Below are positions 8,250-19,536 of a stretch of DNA of 64,000 nt, in pieces (within the stretch, counting starts at the first letter, position 1; each line of letters starts with the position of its first letter). The stretch spans positions 587,961-651,960 of the forward strand of contig KN805388.1 in NCBI GenBank assembly GCA_000818945.1. The letters run 5' to 3'. Origin of the DNA: Schizochytrium sp. CCTCC M209059 (Eukaryota > Sar > Bigyra > Thraustochytrida > Thraustochytriidae). The position numbers and the translations under genes were made by a program. The notes beneath the pieces are model-generated. The model was not told the origin of the DNA. It saw only the letters and a list, made by a program, of their open reading frames with translations, and did no database searches.

Positions 8250-11200
8250 TCAGAATGAGGTGAATTCGCTTGGCCCGAGCCTCTGCAAGCGATTGTTGGC
8301 TTCGCGAATGGGCGCATTCCGTGTCGTGAGCAAATCGTCAACGTAATCCTCGTAGCAAGGATGGTGCTTTAAAACTTTGCCCATGCTGTTAATGTAACTG
8401 CGTCCATCAAACCAGGTCCCCACAGGCAGGGATTCTGCGGCAAGTGAAGCCTCAATGGCTGCCAGCGCTTCGGGTTCGATGTCTCGAGACGTGAGCAATG
8501 GACGAGGTTTAGCTTCAGTCGCTGCCACGAACGATTCTAGCGCCTTTGTGGCACTGCCCAGACCCATTCCCTCGAAGAGAAGACCAACCTTGTACTGGGA
8601 AGACCCAGAAGAGACCTTTGCATCGGGGCCCACGGCGCTCAAGTACACGTGACCACCAACCGCGCATAAGGCCGAGATCTTCTCAGATGGAGGACCAAAG
8701 CATACACGACCTGTCACCGCCAGAACACGAGCCGATAGATGGCCACCCTTGCTATCAATCTTAGCGCTTGCGGTGTTGTTGTTGGGCCGCTCGTTCTCTG
8801 CATTCCTATCTTTTTCACATAATGCGCCCGCAAGCTTCTCGGTACCTTCTTGAGCAGTGAGGCGGCTCAATAGGTCTCGAAGAGCGTCGCGGTCCAATTG
8901 TGCGTTCTTCGACAACACAACAGCAGCATCAATCTCGTGGTGATGGTGGTGGTGGTGGTGGTGATGGTGGTGCTTGCCCGAGGACGGTTGAATACGAACG
9001 GGGACTTCTGATCTTCTTCCTCCTGAAAGTAGTGCATTGAGATGGTCCCACAGCGCATTGGGCACACTGACATTGGCTCCCCGGGGCACACAGGGACCGT
9101 CAATGCAAAAGAGTTCGGCCCGAGGATTCCACAAACGGAGACGTGCCTGCAGCCTGTCGGATTCAGCCTCCGAGACGAGACTTGTACCAGTGAGTACAAC
9201 GCTATGGACAAGATCAGAAGAAGAAACCTGTGCCTGAACGCCTGGTAATAGGTTAGTCTTGCGAGCATCGGCGTACGAATACCGTGCCGAGATAACCGCT
9301 ACAACTGAGATAATGTTCTCTTTGACCTCAACCACTCCCGTTTCAAGGAGCATGCTCGGCGAGGTATCTCCTGGCGTAATGAGAACAAGTGGTCGCTTAT
9401 CGTCACTTGTCCGCGTCTTTTCAGCCTTGGCAACCATTTTGCCAAAGCGCGCGGGCTCAAAGCTATTGCCGAAAACAAACGGGTCGTTTTCCACGAGAAT
9501 GCCATCGACTTGCTGCGACAACATCGTCGCGAAAGCCTCTTTGCCGCCGCCAGGAGGCCCCGTGACCACAATGACCGGTGCTCTCGCGCTCTTCACGCTC
9601 TTTTCCTCCTTTTCTTCGTCAATAAGTCCCATATCTTTGTGTTGTCTCGTAGTTTCCTCGAGCAAAAAGTTGTGCATCCTCGAGCCAGTGAAACTCTGCG
9701 CCACTTCAGATGCGGATTCGAGATCTTCGATGGCAAACGTTAACATATTCACCTTCTCCCGCCACGTATGCAGAGCGTCACTGAGCTCACTCTGTTCAAA
9801 GACAAGCAAGCCGAGAGCGCTAGCATTGACGCCGAGGAATGCATTCAGGGTGAGGTTTTCCATTGGTGACTGGGCGGCACCATCCGCTTCGACGACTTCA
9901 ACCGAAGCCATGGCACAAGTGGGCGGGCTTTGTGCCCACTGTGTGATTTGACGAGGCGCCGCGGCTACGTTGAGCACCATCGATCCAAAAGCGGCGTGCT
10001 CATAGATGAAACCGTTTGCAAAAAACTGAATGTGGCCTTGGAGAACGAGACCTGCCTGTCGTATTGACGCCTGGGCAAAAGCGAGCTCGCACGGTGTGCG
10101 CCGTCGCCCCTTGAGTGGCGCTCCAAGATTTTCAATCTGCAAAGCCAATGCATCCTTATTTTCGGGCTCGGTGCTCCATGCCAGGAAACGGTCCATGGCA
10201 TTGGTGAGCATTTCGGCGGGGCTGGCAGGGCCATTGGACATGACGAACGTGTCGCCCAGGCAAAGAGCGTCTGCAGGTTTGCTGCCCGGGATTTCCATGC
10301 TCACCTCTAGATAGTGAAGCGCACGCACGGACGTGTCTGCACCAATTACAAGGCCAGTGACCACATCTTGGCCTGCAAGATCGAAGGAATGCAAGTCGAC
10401 CCTAATTGGGTGATCTGCAATGTCGACATGCAAGGCGGCTGCGAACTCCGCTGCAAGCTTTTTAGCCAGATCAGTGAGGCGACGAATCGCGCGCGAGCGC
10501 GATAGATCCCCAAGAACACTGCTCGCAGCGTCTGACTTTGGGCGTTCATGAAGACGCATCGCTAGTGTCATATAAACTTGCGTCAGGACGCGCATCTTTG
10601 TCACGAGACAGAGCGTCCCTCGAGACTGCTGAGCGTCCACGAAGAATGTACGAGCGAAGCGGATGCCCGACGCAGCGTCCTGACCACGAACCAGAAACGC
10701 TACGTCGCTGGCGTGGGTCAGTTTTCGGACGAGAGCACCTTGTGCGCTGGAGCTCTTGGTGCACGTATCTGGGCAACGAATGCTGCCAAACTCATAAAAG
10801 CCAACGAGCGGCTCAAATGCCTCATGAAGCGCAACTTGTCCCATTTCACGCACTTGTTTGGCCATCAGTCTTGTGCTCGCTGTCCAGTGCTTTAGTAAAC
10901 TGCGCGGGATTTCGCGCGAGGCGGCGAGAGCGTGGGCATCAAGATGGCTCCACAGCGAGAGCAGCGCGGGCCCAGCAAAGGCAATCTGGTGCACGGCGGA
11001 CAGAAATCCGCCGGTTCCGAACTCGTCGAGGCCATAGGCTTGAACGAGGGGCCACATTTCGTGGTTGTCCTCTTGTTCACTCTGAGTTGGCATAATGACG
11101 ATTCGGTAATCTCGGAGCATGTCAACAAGAGCGGAGATCTTGTAGCGCTCGGCGCGTGCGGAATCGCCTTTGTCTTCGCCTGGCAAAAGATGGTACTCTT

Positions 11201-11534
11201 TGACATTGGGCCAGAGCCCCACGAGAGGTGCCACCTTGGCTGCTGCATTTGTGTTGTAAAAGACTTGTGAGTTGTCGACTCCAAAGACAAAGAAACAGTC
11301 CTCGAGGGCCTCATCGCTGGCATCGATTGTAGGTTCGAGCAAGGTCTCCCCGCTGGCGCCCAGGAGCAAGTACTTGAGTAATCGCTGCGCATTGGTATTG
11401 TAGCGACCGTCCATGCCAGGCACCACGAGCATTGCGACGTTCGCTTCACCACCCTGTGCTGCAAACTCCTTGACAATTTCTTGCACAAGCTGCACTCTTT
11501 GCGCGCTCGCGTGCGCGTCCCAGCGCGACGCCAT
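8250..11534 (-). CDS. Large P-loop protein, possibly Shulin/DNAAF9-like
   Basis: The protein has 1,094 aa from the ATG at 11534; the upstream GTG at 11549 is not used. An N-terminal alpha/beta region includes VVPGMDGRYN followed by a LLKYLLLG helix. A Walker A loop GPPGGGK occupies residues 659-665 after a hydrophobic strand (VIVVT), as in small-kinase or GTPase folds. A natural run of 12 histidines lies near residues 855-866 in a linker. Length, the early RYN-LL-YLL pattern and the late P-loop domain remind me of C20orf194/DNAAF9 (Tetrahymena Shulin), which packages outer dynein arms. That recognition is from memory and unverified. A flagellar role would fit a zoosporic protist. The alternative is an unrelated P-loop protein. 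Confidence 0.8.
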   Translation of the reverse strand: MASRWDAHASAQRVQLVQEIVKEFAAQGGEANVAMLVVPGMDGRYNTNAQRLLKYLLLGASGETLLEPTIDASDEALEDCFFVFGVDNSQVFYNTNAAAKVAPLVGLWPNVKEYHLLPGEDKGDSARAERYKISALVDMLRDYRIVIMPTQSEQEDNHEMWPLVQAYGLDEFGTGGFLSAVHQIAFAGPALLSLWSHLDAHALAASREIPRSLLKHWTASTRLMAKQVREMGQVALHEAFEPLVGFYEFGSIRCPDTCTKSSSAQGALVRKLTHASDVAFLVRGQDAASGIRFARTFFVDAQQSRGTLCLVTKMRVLTQVYMTLAMRLHERPKSDAASSVLGDLSRSRAIRRLTDLAKKLAAEFAAALHVDIADHPIRVDLHSFDLAGQDVVTGLVIGADTSVRALHYLEVSMEIPGSKPADALCLGDTFVMSNGPASPAEMLTNAMDRFLAWSTEPENKDALALQIENLGAPLKGRRRTPCELAFAQASIRQAGLVLQGHIQFFANGFIYEHAAFGSMVLNVAAAPRQITQWAQSPPTCAMASVEVVEADGAAQSPMENLTLNAFLGVNASALGLLVFEQSELSDALHTWREKVNMLTFAIEDLESASEVAQSFTGSRMHNFLLEETTRQHKDMGLIDEEKEEKSVKSARAPVIVVTGPPGGGKEAFATMLSQQVDGILVENDPFVFGNSFEPARFGKMVAKAEKTRTSDDKRPLVLITPGDTSPSMLLETGVVEVKENIISVVAVISARYSYADARKTNLLPGVQAQVSSSDLVHSVVLTGTSLVSEAESDRLQARLRLWNPRAELFCIDGPCVPRGANVSVPNALWDHLNALLSGGRRSEVPVRIQPSSGKHHHHHHHHHHHHEIDAAVVLSKNAQLDRDALRDLLSRLTAQEGTEKLAGALCEKDRNAENERPNNNTASAKIDSKGGHLSARVLAVTGRVCFGPPSEKISALCAVGGHVYLSAVGPDAKVSSGSSQYKVGLLFEGMGLGSATKALESFVAATEAKPRPLLTSRDIEPEALAAIEASLAAESLPVGTWFDGRSYINSMGKVLKHHPCYEDYVDDLLTTRNAPIREANNRLQRLGPSEFTSF
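8937..8976 (-). repeat. Poly-His-coding GGT/GAT tract
   Basis: A run of CAC/CAT codons (seen as gtggtgatggtg on the plus strand) encodes 12 consecutive histidines in the large P-loop protein. It is an in-frame trinucleotide expansion in a linker and might bind metal. Confidence 0.85.
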
Positions 11535-12051
11535 GCTTGCTGCACCCACAACGCACGAAAATCAAAAGCAAAGACACAGCGTACTGCCCGTCCGGGACTG
11601 CTGCTCAAAATGGACGAAGCTCTTGCCCCTGCCGCGTCTCCAGCGCCCGCCGGATAACGTAATGAAAAGGCCGCGCGACTCAGTGTCAGTGCCTGCAAAA
11701 GAAAGGCCCTCGGCAACGGTCGTCCCAGGCCGGCACATTTCTCTCTCTTTTAAGCAGTTCTTTCGAGTCCCTTTTCTCCACCCGCCAGCCAGCCTGCCGC
11801 GAGATGACTATAGCTAGCTTGAGCGGCGGCGAGCCTTGCGCTGCGAGACGTCTCGCATACGCGTACGCGCGCGTCCCACCGAGCGTGCTTTTATCTTGTC
11901 TTACTCTTATCCTGTCTTATCTTGTCTTGTCGCTGGAGCTGGAGCTGGAGCTGGCCCGTTAGCGCGTCTGCTTAGGTCAAGAACCTGCCTCGGCCTGCAC
12001 TAAAGATAGATCTCGGAAAAGGGACGATGCAATCAAGCCCGCACCGCATGC

Positions 12052-12110
12052 AAGCAAACCGCGCGAGCACAGGGCAAGCAAACCGCGCGAGCACAGGGCA
12101 AGCAAACCGC
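12052..12110. repeat. 24-bp tandem repeat, about 2.4 copies
   Basis: The unit aagcaaaccgcgcgagcacagggc is present twice in full and once in part, just upstream of the GxGYxYP gene. Confidence 0.85.
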
Positions 12111-12131
12111 AATCGATCGGCCGGAGTGACG

Positions 12132-12153
12132 GATCGATCGATCGATCGATCGA
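12132..12153. repeat. GATC tetranucleotide run
   Basis: Five to six consecutive gatc units, self-complementary, about 70 bp upstream of the ATG at 12221. A similar run occurs at about 40710-40733. Confidence 0.85.
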
Positions 12154-12220
12154 CCGTGCCTGCTCGCTTGCCCGCGCGCACGAGACGCGTCAGAGGCAGG
12201 AAAAGCGCGGGGAAGAAGAA

Positions 12221-14107
12221 ATGGCGACGGTGACGGCGACGCCGCAGCAAGATGCGCACGGGGAAAAGGGCGCTCGGCCACGGCGCAGGGCCGCGCTCGC
12301 GTGCTTGGTGCTGGTTGTGACGGCGCTCGCGGCGTGCGCAGGGCCGCGAGGGCGACTCGTGGGAAACGGGATCGTGCCGGGCGTCAGCGTGGAGGAGTCC
12401 TCCGACGAAGGCGTCGGTCTCGTTTCCGTGGAAAATGTCGTGCTTATTGCCGACTGCTTGTACGCGCCGTCGGTGGGGGCGACGGTCGGCTTGATGAATC
12501 GCAAAGGACCTGTGGCAGACTGCCTACCGTACTGGCCGCAAAAGCTAGGTTACAAGATCGCCAAGGTGGAGCAGAGCGAGTTCGTGAAGCGGGGACTGCA
12601 GGAAAAACTTTTCAAAGGTCGCGTGCTCTTTGACAGGAGCGATGCAATCGGCGAGAACCTCGCGTTGAGCGCAGCAGGCATTCACGACCTGCTGCCCGTC
12701 GCAGACGGCGACCCTGCGCTCGAACCCCTGAGTCAAGATGTCGAGGCTCTGCCCGTGGCCTTTGACTTTCGCGAGAACCGTACGGCAAGCCTTCCTGGCG
12801 GCTTTTTCCGCACCGATGCTGCCGCGACGCAATGGACGCTCGAGCATCTCGTTCCGCTGTCGAACAAGCACAAAATCACGTATCGACCGCCACAGACCAA
12901 ACTCATGCCATTCATCGTGATGGAACGTACAGTGGCAGTCTTTGTGTCAAACATTGCTACAAAGTGCACCGAGTACAATCTTGCCCCCTTTAAGGCGCTG
13001 GCAGAGCTCGTGGCGCACCGGAACGGTCTCAAACCCTTTCTTGATCTGACCTCTTCCGGCTACTGGGATGAGTCTGACACGCCGCTCACCATGTACGGGT
13101 ACAGTCCTGGAATATACGAGAGCACGGGATTTTGCACGAGGGACAAGACGATGGGCGTGGCGGCGAGCGATATTGCAGACTCACTGTCGTTTCTCATCGC
13201 CGTGCAACGCGCGGAGGCGGCAGTTCAAATCAACACGACCCAAACTCTGCAGCAAATCCCGCCGCAGGACGGCGCGCTCCAGTTCAATGCCTCCAAGGTG
13301 TACGTTGCGCACGTGGTGAGCGATGGCGACAATCTTTCCTTGCTCGCCAAGTCGACGGACAATCTCGAAAAGCGTCGCAAGGTGTGCACGGACCCGAAGC
13401 GCACGGCGCCGTGCCCTCCGCGCGCCTGGACGGTTTCGGGGCAAACGCAGACAGTGGCAGCAGCCATTCGCACCATGTACAAAATCGCGGAGACCGTGCA
13501 GGGCGCCGACAGTTTCATCTTACCGCCCTCGGGTACCACGTATTTCTACCCTGCGGCTGCGGTGGACAAGCAGGGCCTCTCGGAGCATCGTGACCACACC
13601 GTTGAGGTTGCCTCGAGCCTGGGGATCGAGGCAACCATTGTGTGGGATTTCTTTTTCAATTTTCTGAGCTCGCAGCACCGTGAGTACATTCGCTCATTTA
13701 TTGGGACTCCGATCAAGGCTGTGTTCTGGTCCGCGGCGCCGTGGCTGCTGAGTCCCAATGAGAAGACGCCCTTTGTCAAACTGGGCTACAAGAGCGATCA
13801 GGTCTACAGAGACCCGGCGGATCCCACGCGCGGTGTCGTGCTCTTTAGCGAGCTGACGCGTTGGGACGATACTTCTGGAAAGGACTCCAACAATGGCAAG
13901 GGCCTCAAGATTGACGACATGGTTCGACTTGTGGCCCAGCAACCTGCGGGCAGCCTCAACTTCATATACGATATTTCCTGGGGCATCAATCCTCTTATTT
14001 TCGACAAGTACGCTGCTGCTCTGGCTGCGCAGGCGCCCGACGTGGAGCTCGTCGACCATCGCACTCTTATTCGCCTTGCGAGGCAAAAGCATGGTCTCCA
14101 GGACTAA
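12221..14107 (+). CDS. GxGYxYP-family protein, membrane-anchored or secreted
   Basis: The protein has 628 aa from the ATG at 12221 (gaaATGG). A hydrophobic stretch near residues 24-41, preceded by a basic cluster, is a signal peptide or signal anchor. The central part contains VSDGDNL (about 366-372), and PSGTTYFYP lies near 437-445. These match the two signatures of the GxGYxYP family, which is predicted to be glycoside hydrolase-like (SDGDN and the G-x-x-Y-x-YP segment). Several cysteines and N-glycosylation sequons (NRT, NTT, NAS) fit an extracellular or luminal location. The likely substrate is a polysaccharide, but family activity is poorly established, so enzyme function is inference. 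Confidence 0.75.
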   Translation: MATVTATPQQDAHGEKGARPRRRAALACLVLVVTALAACAGPRGRLVGNGIVPGVSVEESSDEGVGLVSVENVVLIADCLYAPSVGATVGLMNRKGPVADCLPYWPQKLGYKIAKVEQSEFVKRGLQEKLFKGRVLFDRSDAIGENLALSAAGIHDLLPVADGDPALEPLSQDVEALPVAFDFRENRTASLPGGFFRTDAAATQWTLEHLVPLSNKHKITYRPPQTKLMPFIVMERTVAVFVSNIATKCTEYNLAPFKALAELVAHRNGLKPFLDLTSSGYWDESDTPLTMYGYSPGIYESTGFCTRDKTMGVAASDIADSLSFLIAVQRAEAAVQINTTQTLQQIPPQDGALQFNASKVYVAHVVSDGDNLSLLAKSTDNLEKRRKVCTDPKRTAPCPPRAWTVSGQTQTVAAAIRTMYKIAETVQGADSFILPPSGTTYFYPAAAVDKQGLSEHRDHTVEVASSLGIEATIVWDFFFNFLSSQHREYIRSFIGTPIKAVFWSAAPWLLSPNEKTPFVKLGYKSDQVYRDPADPTRGVVLFSELTRWDDTSGKDSNNGKGLKIDDMVRLVAQQPAGSLNFIYDISWGINPLIFDKYAAALAAQAPDVELVDHRTLIRLARQKHGLQD

Positions 14108-14645
14108 ACAACTAACTACCTGATGCGGTTCACGGACTTGGGCTTTGCCAGCAATTTTTTTTTTCTATTTCTCCTTTATCAATTTCATTATTCATTTTCA
14201 TTTTGACATGACACTATCATACGCTGTGCTGACTGCAGCTGAGGCTGAGGCTAACTTCAGTGACATTTGGAAGCCTGCTTCTGAAGAGTCAGTCAACCCT
14301 TCAAAAGGACAGCCGTGGCAGGCAGCAAGCACTCGCTGTCACCCGTGACAACGAACCGTCGTAGTATCCGCGTAAATCTCGTCTCCTTCCCGCGGGCTCT
14401 CGCCCAGGGGGGAAGGAAGCCCGCCGCCACCGGCGGCCCTCAGCAGCGCCAGCTTCTGGCGGCCCACGCCTCGCCTTCCGGGCTCGCGTGGCGCTGCTGG
14501 GTGCGGCCACGACTTGCCGCGGCCACGCCCATGTCTGCGCGGGTCCCTGCTTGCTCCCTGTTCCGCCTCCTCGCCGCGAAGATGAAGATGCGGCGCATCT
14601 CTGTCTGTGTGTCTGTCTGTGTGTGTGTCTGTCTGTCTGTCTGTG

Positions 14646-14684
<39 letters not shown>

Positions 14685-14752
14685 GTGTCTGTCTGTCTGT
14701 CTGTCTTTGTGTCTGTCTGTCTGTGTGTCTGTCTTTGTGTCTGTCTGTCTGT

Positions 14753-14793
<41 letters not shown>

Positions 14794-15216
14794 GTGTCTG
14801 TCTGTCTGTCTATATCTTCCACGGCGAGCGCGAGGAGGAAGGAGGCCAGTCCGCGATCGTGAGTCTCTGCCCGGTGGCGAGGCCGGCAGGCAGGCAGGCC
14901 TCGGCCGCGCAGACGCGCAGCAGCCCCGCGCGCGGCGCGCACAACGCCCGGCTGGCCGGTCGGCGGTCGGCGGTCGCGGCTCCCGGCGGTGCTTGCTGCT
15001 TACTAACAACAGCAGCGAGGTCAACGAGGAAGGGCGAGAAAGCGAAGCAAAGGCGGAGGCCAAAGCAGATCCCGAGCGACTCGAGCGAGCGAGCGAGCGG
15101 CCCTGCCAGGCCCGAGCAGGAGGACAAGGTCGGCGACGAGGACAAGGTCGGCGACGAGGAGGTGCCGGAGTGGATAGCTGGGTGGCGTCGTCGGTTGAGT
15201 GGGCCGGGTCGACGAG
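14108..15216. other. Intergenic region with large TCTG microsatellite
   Basis: Contains a T-rich 3' end after the GxGYxYP gene, then a long TCTG-type array (14598-14813) and a GC-rich leader before the phosphoesterase start. ORFs across the array are low-complexity artefacts (Cys/Val/Ser or Asp/Arg/Gln repeats). A 15-bp duplication (aggacaaggtcggcgacg) sits at about 15119-15160. Confidence 0.6.
14598..14813. repeat. (TCTG)n microsatellite, about 215 bp
   Basis: An interrupted array of tctg units with tgtg and tttg variants. It keeps all reading frames open, which explains several spurious ORFs on both strands. Confidence 0.95.
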
Positions 15217-18200
15217 ATGGCGGACGTTAAAGACCGCGTGGTGCGCTGGTTCGAGGAGAGGCTGCGCCAAGTGCAGGGTGTACAGGAGGATACGAGTGAG
15301 TCCAAGGAGGGGCAGTCGATCCGATGGCTCGCCATCCTGCTCGGGCTCATGCTCTTCTCGTACGAGGCGATGGCCCCGCTCTTGCGGGGCAAGAGAAGCG
15401 TGTACACGGATCTGCGACTGTCCCTCATCGTGTGGCTCTTCTCTGCGGCCATGCTGCACATGCCCATGGCCAGTCCTGGAGAAATGGAGGATGACCCAAG
15501 CGTACCCTTCATCTCGCTCTTTATTCTGCTGCTTGTCGTGACGCACGTGACGCTCGCTGCTTTTACGATGCTGCACCATCTCGTGTGCTGGGCTCTGGGC
15601 ATTTGCTTCCCCAAGCTCGCCAAAACGCTCTGGGTCCCCGGTCTGCGCTCCGTTCGATCCTTCAAGGCGATCCTCAAGGGTAGCATCCTTCTCTCCGCTA
15701 CTGTCAGCCTCGTTTTTGCCTATTGCGGCACCGTGCCAGACACGAGCTGCATTATTGTCGACGAAGGATCCATCAAGGGGTCCACTACGAAGCAGTCCAC
15801 GCTCGCGATGCTCGTGCCTGGGGCCGACGTGAACGAGGCTACCTCGGACGAATCTGAGTCAGGGCAGACCACCTCAACCTCGTGCCGCCCAAGCTACACG
15901 CAAGACCTGAGCGAACTTGTCTGCATGCGCCTCATGCCCGAACTAGACGAGCTCTGGGGCAAGGTCGGCGAAGACGGGACGTTTCACATCAAAGTTCTGG
16001 GCGTCAACCTTGGCCAGTTCTCCCTGCTCGAGAGCCCCGTGGGCCTTCTCTGGCTCAGCGGCGTCGCCATTTGGGCCACCTACTACACGCTCCGCCGAAC
16101 GAAGCGCATCAATCAGTCCCTCCAGCGTCGTGCGGTGAGACGCCGCCGCGAGGAGGAGGCCAAGGTGCATGCGAGAAGTTCCGGTGGCCTACAAGGAGCT
16201 ACATCCTCAGCGGGGGCGAGCCAACCGATCGCAAGTCACGACCAAGGCAACAATTACGAAGACGAAAAGGACGCCGAAGACGCGCAGGACGATCTTAGCA
16301 GTGACGACGAGTACGAAGATGAAACGAAGCGAACCACGACCACGAGCGCCGTGCACAACCCTCGACGCGAAGCGGCGCCCACGAACTTTCGCCCCATGGC
16401 GGAATGGTACTCTCTGGCCGTGACAAGGACTGCCTTTGACTTGCTCATTTCCATGAAACTCTTTCTTGGCAGGTTCGATATGCGAACGATGCAGGCGGCC
16501 ATCGGCGACGGGCCCTTGAACTCGCGCGGCGGCGCGTATGGCTCGTGCAACCCGCAAGAGCGCAATGGCTCCCATCAGCGCAACGCACGTACACCCGACA
16601 GCATTAAGGAGGAATCTTTTACATTCAAAGAAGCCTCTGCATCCGCTGGACTGAACAAAAGTCCGCAAAGCGCGGCAGGCTCGACTGCGGAGACTGGAGT
16701 GACGGACTCACTCGTGGATGACCGCTACGCAGATCTCGACGAGATGTGGTTCGATTGGCTTGCTGACACTGGCGACGGAGGCAACCCGACCTACGCTATT
16801 GCGCGAGCGGTCGCTCAGCCTTCGCTCGCGGTGCCAATGCACACAGCGGGACGGCCCCAAAAGGACGAAAAGGTTGCTGTGAAAAACCTCAAGCGCGGCG
16901 ATCTCCTCATTTTGGGCGGAGACCTCGCTTACCCCACGCCATCTCGCCAAGAGTACGCGAGCCGTCTCTTTCAGCCCTTTGAGTACGCAATGGAACCCCC
17001 GCCTTCCTATCATCGCGACGATATCTCTCTGGCCAAGAACGTCCACGACGCTTCGACCGCTGAAACGTCCACGCGCTTTAGCATGCTCAGTATGCGTCAT
17101 CTAGAGAATACGAGGTACTCCATGCCCCTCGGACGTCTGCCGCATGATCGCTCCATGTCGAACGGCAATCTCATGCATGGCGTCAAGACGCCGTCGTCGG
17201 CGGGATCCTCGAAAGCTGGGTCTCCGATGAGCGGTCCTCCAGGACTGCGACCACAAATGAGCGAAGTTTTTAAAGTCGGCGACTTTACCGACCCCGACTA
17301 CACCGAGATGGACTCGGTGCGGACGACGGGATCATCGCGCTCTCTTTTCACGGGAGGGAGCAGGGGAGGGAGCAGCGTCTTCAGCAACGATGGCAACACC
17401 TCAAACGGCGAAGACGAGGAAAGCGAGGATGAGAGCAAAGGCCTCGGCAGCAAGAAAACAGCGCGCGAGAAGATTACGAAATCCGATCGAAAAGCAAAAC
17501 GAGGCAACAGCGGAGAGGAGGCAAAGGAAGAGGGCGCCAAAGTATGGCAGGGTCCGCCTTGCGCGTATGCCATTCCGGGCAACCATGATTGGTTCGACGG
17601 CCTTGATACCTTTATGCAATGTATTTGCTATCGGGACTGGATTGGGGGCTGGCGCATGCCGCAGTCCAAGTCCTACTTTGCACTCAAGCTGCCACACGGA
17701 TGGTGGGCCTTTGGCCTCGATTTTGCCCTTGAGGATGATATTGATGGTCTGCAATATCAGTACTTTGCTTCGATTGCGCACCGTTGTCTCGGTGAGAACG
17801 ACCAAGTCATTTTGTGCTCGCACGAGCCGACGTGGCTGCTCGATGCGTACTTGAACGACCCGCATCCGGAAGACAAGCCAATTTCGCGAACCTCCAAAAA
17901 TTTGAAGCAGCTCGTGCGCAGACACCTTCGTGGGCGAGTGGCGATGCGTATCGCCGGTGACGTGCACAACTACATGCGATACAATGCGGAGCAGCCGCTC
18001 TCGTATTCAGCGTTGCGCGCGGGCGCGGCTCCGTTTCTCGTCACTTCGGGCGGCGGCGGTGCCTTTTTGCATCCGACGCATACCTTTCCGGAGCGCTACA
18101 AGGAGATGGCTGCCTATTACAAGCTTGAGAAAGCGTACCCGTCATTTTCAGAGTCGCGAATGGTGGGAATGAGGAACCTGGGCCAAGGCTTTCGAATGCA

Positions 18201-19380
18201 AAATTGGCGGTTTGACATTGTGGGTTCGACCGTATATTTCCTCATTGTGTGCAGCTTCTTTCCGCGATGCAATCTCGATCGCATTATGAACGCTCCACAC
18301 TTTTATCCCGAGGGTCTTAAAGCTTTCGGGTACGAGATGATTCTCATTTTTGGGGAACTGTTTTCTGAGGCTTATGTTTCGCTGGTGGTGACGCTGATCG
18401 TGTATCTGACATCGTTTTGCTTTGCAGACCAACATCACGGCACGCTGCGGCAGCTCATTATTGCCTCCGTGCACACGCTAGCGCACGTGAGCTGCGCAGT
18501 GGCGCTTTTTCTTTTGCTAGAAATCGTGGCAGAGCTGGCCATCCAGGATGGCCTGGCGGGACAGGGATATGATTCGATCTTTGAGATTTTTCAGAACTTT
18601 GAGCGGCGCACGATGCCCGAAGCGTGGTGGACGAACGGCCTTTTGGAGACATGCATGCGCTTCATGTTGCGAATCTTTGATTTACCCGAAAACATGGCCA
18701 CCACGCGCGTCAAGATCTGCAAGGGCGACGTGCCGGCGCCCGGTGTCGGTTGCGCGCCCTTAGCGCCATCGCAGCTTTCGAGGTTTGACTTTGTGAGCTA
18801 CTACCTTGGCAACTACCTCTACATGTACATTATTGCTGCAGATCTCGGCGCGATGATCCTCGGGCTTTACCTGTACGTTTGCGTGACCTTTTTCAAGCTG
18901 CACTGGAACGAGGCCTTTAGCTCGATTCGCTGCGAGGACTACAAGACCTTTACGCGTTTCCACATTGATGCAGACGGCGATCTGCACGCATACACGATAG
19001 GTATTGATCGAGTGCCGCGCAAGTGGCGTGACGATTCGCGATGGACGTCGACTCTTTTTCGTTACCGTGCCAAACGTTTGGACACACCCGATGTGGACGA
19101 GCTTGACCCGTCGATTGCCTCGTACGGTGTCGAGTGTCCGAGTCGCTGGATTCCGGCGTACGAGCCGAATCGCAAACATCGAAGGCAGCAAGATCCCCGT
19201 ATTGTCGACTACTTTTGCATTCCCCGCAAGCGAAGCTGGCTCAAGCCACGTCGGGGCAAGTCGACCGTTTCTGCCGGCGACTGGTGGAAACCCTTTGAGA
19301 GTCTGGAGCAGCGCAGAGTCTTTCCCAAAGTTTTGCCTTCTTTTAACTCGATGATGTCTCAGGATGAGGCCTCAGGCTAG
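15217..19380 (+). CDS. Multi-pass membrane calcineurin-like metallophosphoesterase
   Basis: The protein has 1,387 aa from the ATG at 15217; the in-frame GTG at 15199 is rejected. About five hydrophobic segments fill residues 30-300 and four more fill about 1005-1240, flanking a central phosphoesterase. The metal-site motifs appear in order: DTGDGG (D517), GGDLAYP (D569), GNHDW (N789, H790, D791), CSHEP (H869) and GDVHNY (H917). All expected ligands of a binuclear metallophosphoesterase are present. An unusually long Ser-rich, acidic and basic insert (about 590-780) separates GD from GNH. A similar acidic linker lies near 340-380. Substrate is unknown; related membrane phosphoesterases occur in protists, plants and bacteria. 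It is convergent with the aldo/keto reductase gene, with 156 bp between stops. Confidence 0.85.
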   Translation: MADVKDRVVRWFEERLRQVQGVQEDTSESKEGQSIRWLAILLGLMLFSYEAMAPLLRGKRSVYTDLRLSLIVWLFSAAMLHMPMASPGEMEDDPSVPFISLFILLLVVTHVTLAAFTMLHHLVCWALGICFPKLAKTLWVPGLRSVRSFKAILKGSILLSATVSLVFAYCGTVPDTSCIIVDEGSIKGSTTKQSTLAMLVPGADVNEATSDESESGQTTSTSCRPSYTQDLSELVCMRLMPELDELWGKVGEDGTFHIKVLGVNLGQFSLLESPVGLLWLSGVAIWATYYTLRRTKRINQSLQRRAVRRRREEEAKVHARSSGGLQGATSSAGASQPIASHDQGNNYEDEKDAEDAQDDLSSDDEYEDETKRTTTTSAVHNPRREAAPTNFRPMAEWYSLAVTRTAFDLLISMKLFLGRFDMRTMQAAIGDGPLNSRGGAYGSCNPQERNGSHQRNARTPDSIKEESFTFKEASASAGLNKSPQSAAGSTAETGVTDSLVDDRYADLDEMWFDWLADTGDGGNPTYAIARAVAQPSLAVPMHTAGRPQKDEKVAVKNLKRGDLLILGGDLAYPTPSRQEYASRLFQPFEYAMEPPPSYHRDDISLAKNVHDASTAETSTRFSMLSMRHLENTRYSMPLGRLPHDRSMSNGNLMHGVKTPSSAGSSKAGSPMSGPPGLRPQMSEVFKVGDFTDPDYTEMDSVRTTGSSRSLFTGGSRGGSSVFSNDGNTSNGEDEESEDESKGLGSKKTAREKITKSDRKAKRGNSGEEAKEEGAKVWQGPPCAYAIPGNHDWFDGLDTFMQCICYRDWIGGWRMPQSKSYFALKLPHGWWAFGLDFALEDDIDGLQYQYFASIAHRCLGENDQVILCSHEPTWLLDAYLNDPHPEDKPISRTSKNLKQLVRRHLRGRVAMRIAGDVHNYMRYNAEQPLSYSALRAGAAPFLVTSGGGGAFLHPTHTFPERYKEMAAYYKLEKAYPSFSESRMVGMRNLGQGFRMQNWRFDIVGSTVYFLIVCSFFPRCNLDRIMNAPHFYPEGLKAFGYEMILIFGELFSEAYVSLVVTLIVYLTSFCFADQHHGTLRQLIIASVHTLAHVSCAVALFLLLEIVAELAIQDGLAGQGYDSIFEIFQNFERRTMPEAWWTNGLLETCMRFMLRIFDLPENMATTRVKICKGDVPAPGVGCAPLAPSQLSRFDFVSYYLGNYLYMYIIAADLGAMILGLYLYVCVTFFKLHWNEAFSSIRCEDYKTFTRFHIDADGDLHAYTIGIDRVPRKWRDDSRWTSTLFRYRAKRLDTPDVDELDPSIASYGVECPSRWIPAYEPNRKHRRQQDPRIVDYFCIPRKRSWLKPRRGKSTVSAGDWWKPFESLEQRRVFPKVLPSFNSMMSQDEASG

Positions 19381-19536
19381 GATAGAACAAAGCATTTCAA
19401 GAACATCAAAGTCACAGATTGATTCAGGTTGCATCTTGTGTCTTCTTTTATTTTTACAGAAAAGAAAGAAAAATAAGAAGTAGGACGTTGGCGCCGACGT
19501 GGCCTAATTTTTGAAAAAGAGTAAAGAGTCTCATAG

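Larger units (their letters stand above)
11535..12220. promoter_or_regulatory. Divergent intergenic region with short tandem repeats
   Basis: This region separates two divergent start codons. It holds TCTTATC/TTGTC-type runs near 11890-11930, an AGCTGG run near 11934-11955, a 24-bp repeat (12052-12110) and a GATC run (12132-12153). Promoter function is inferred from orientation only. Confidence 0.45.

Noticed and set aside
14301..15579. ORFs over the TCTG array on both strands
   Set aside because: Cys/Val/Ser and Asp/Arg/Gln periodicity comes from the microsatellite; the plus-strand frame is not that of the phosphoesterase.
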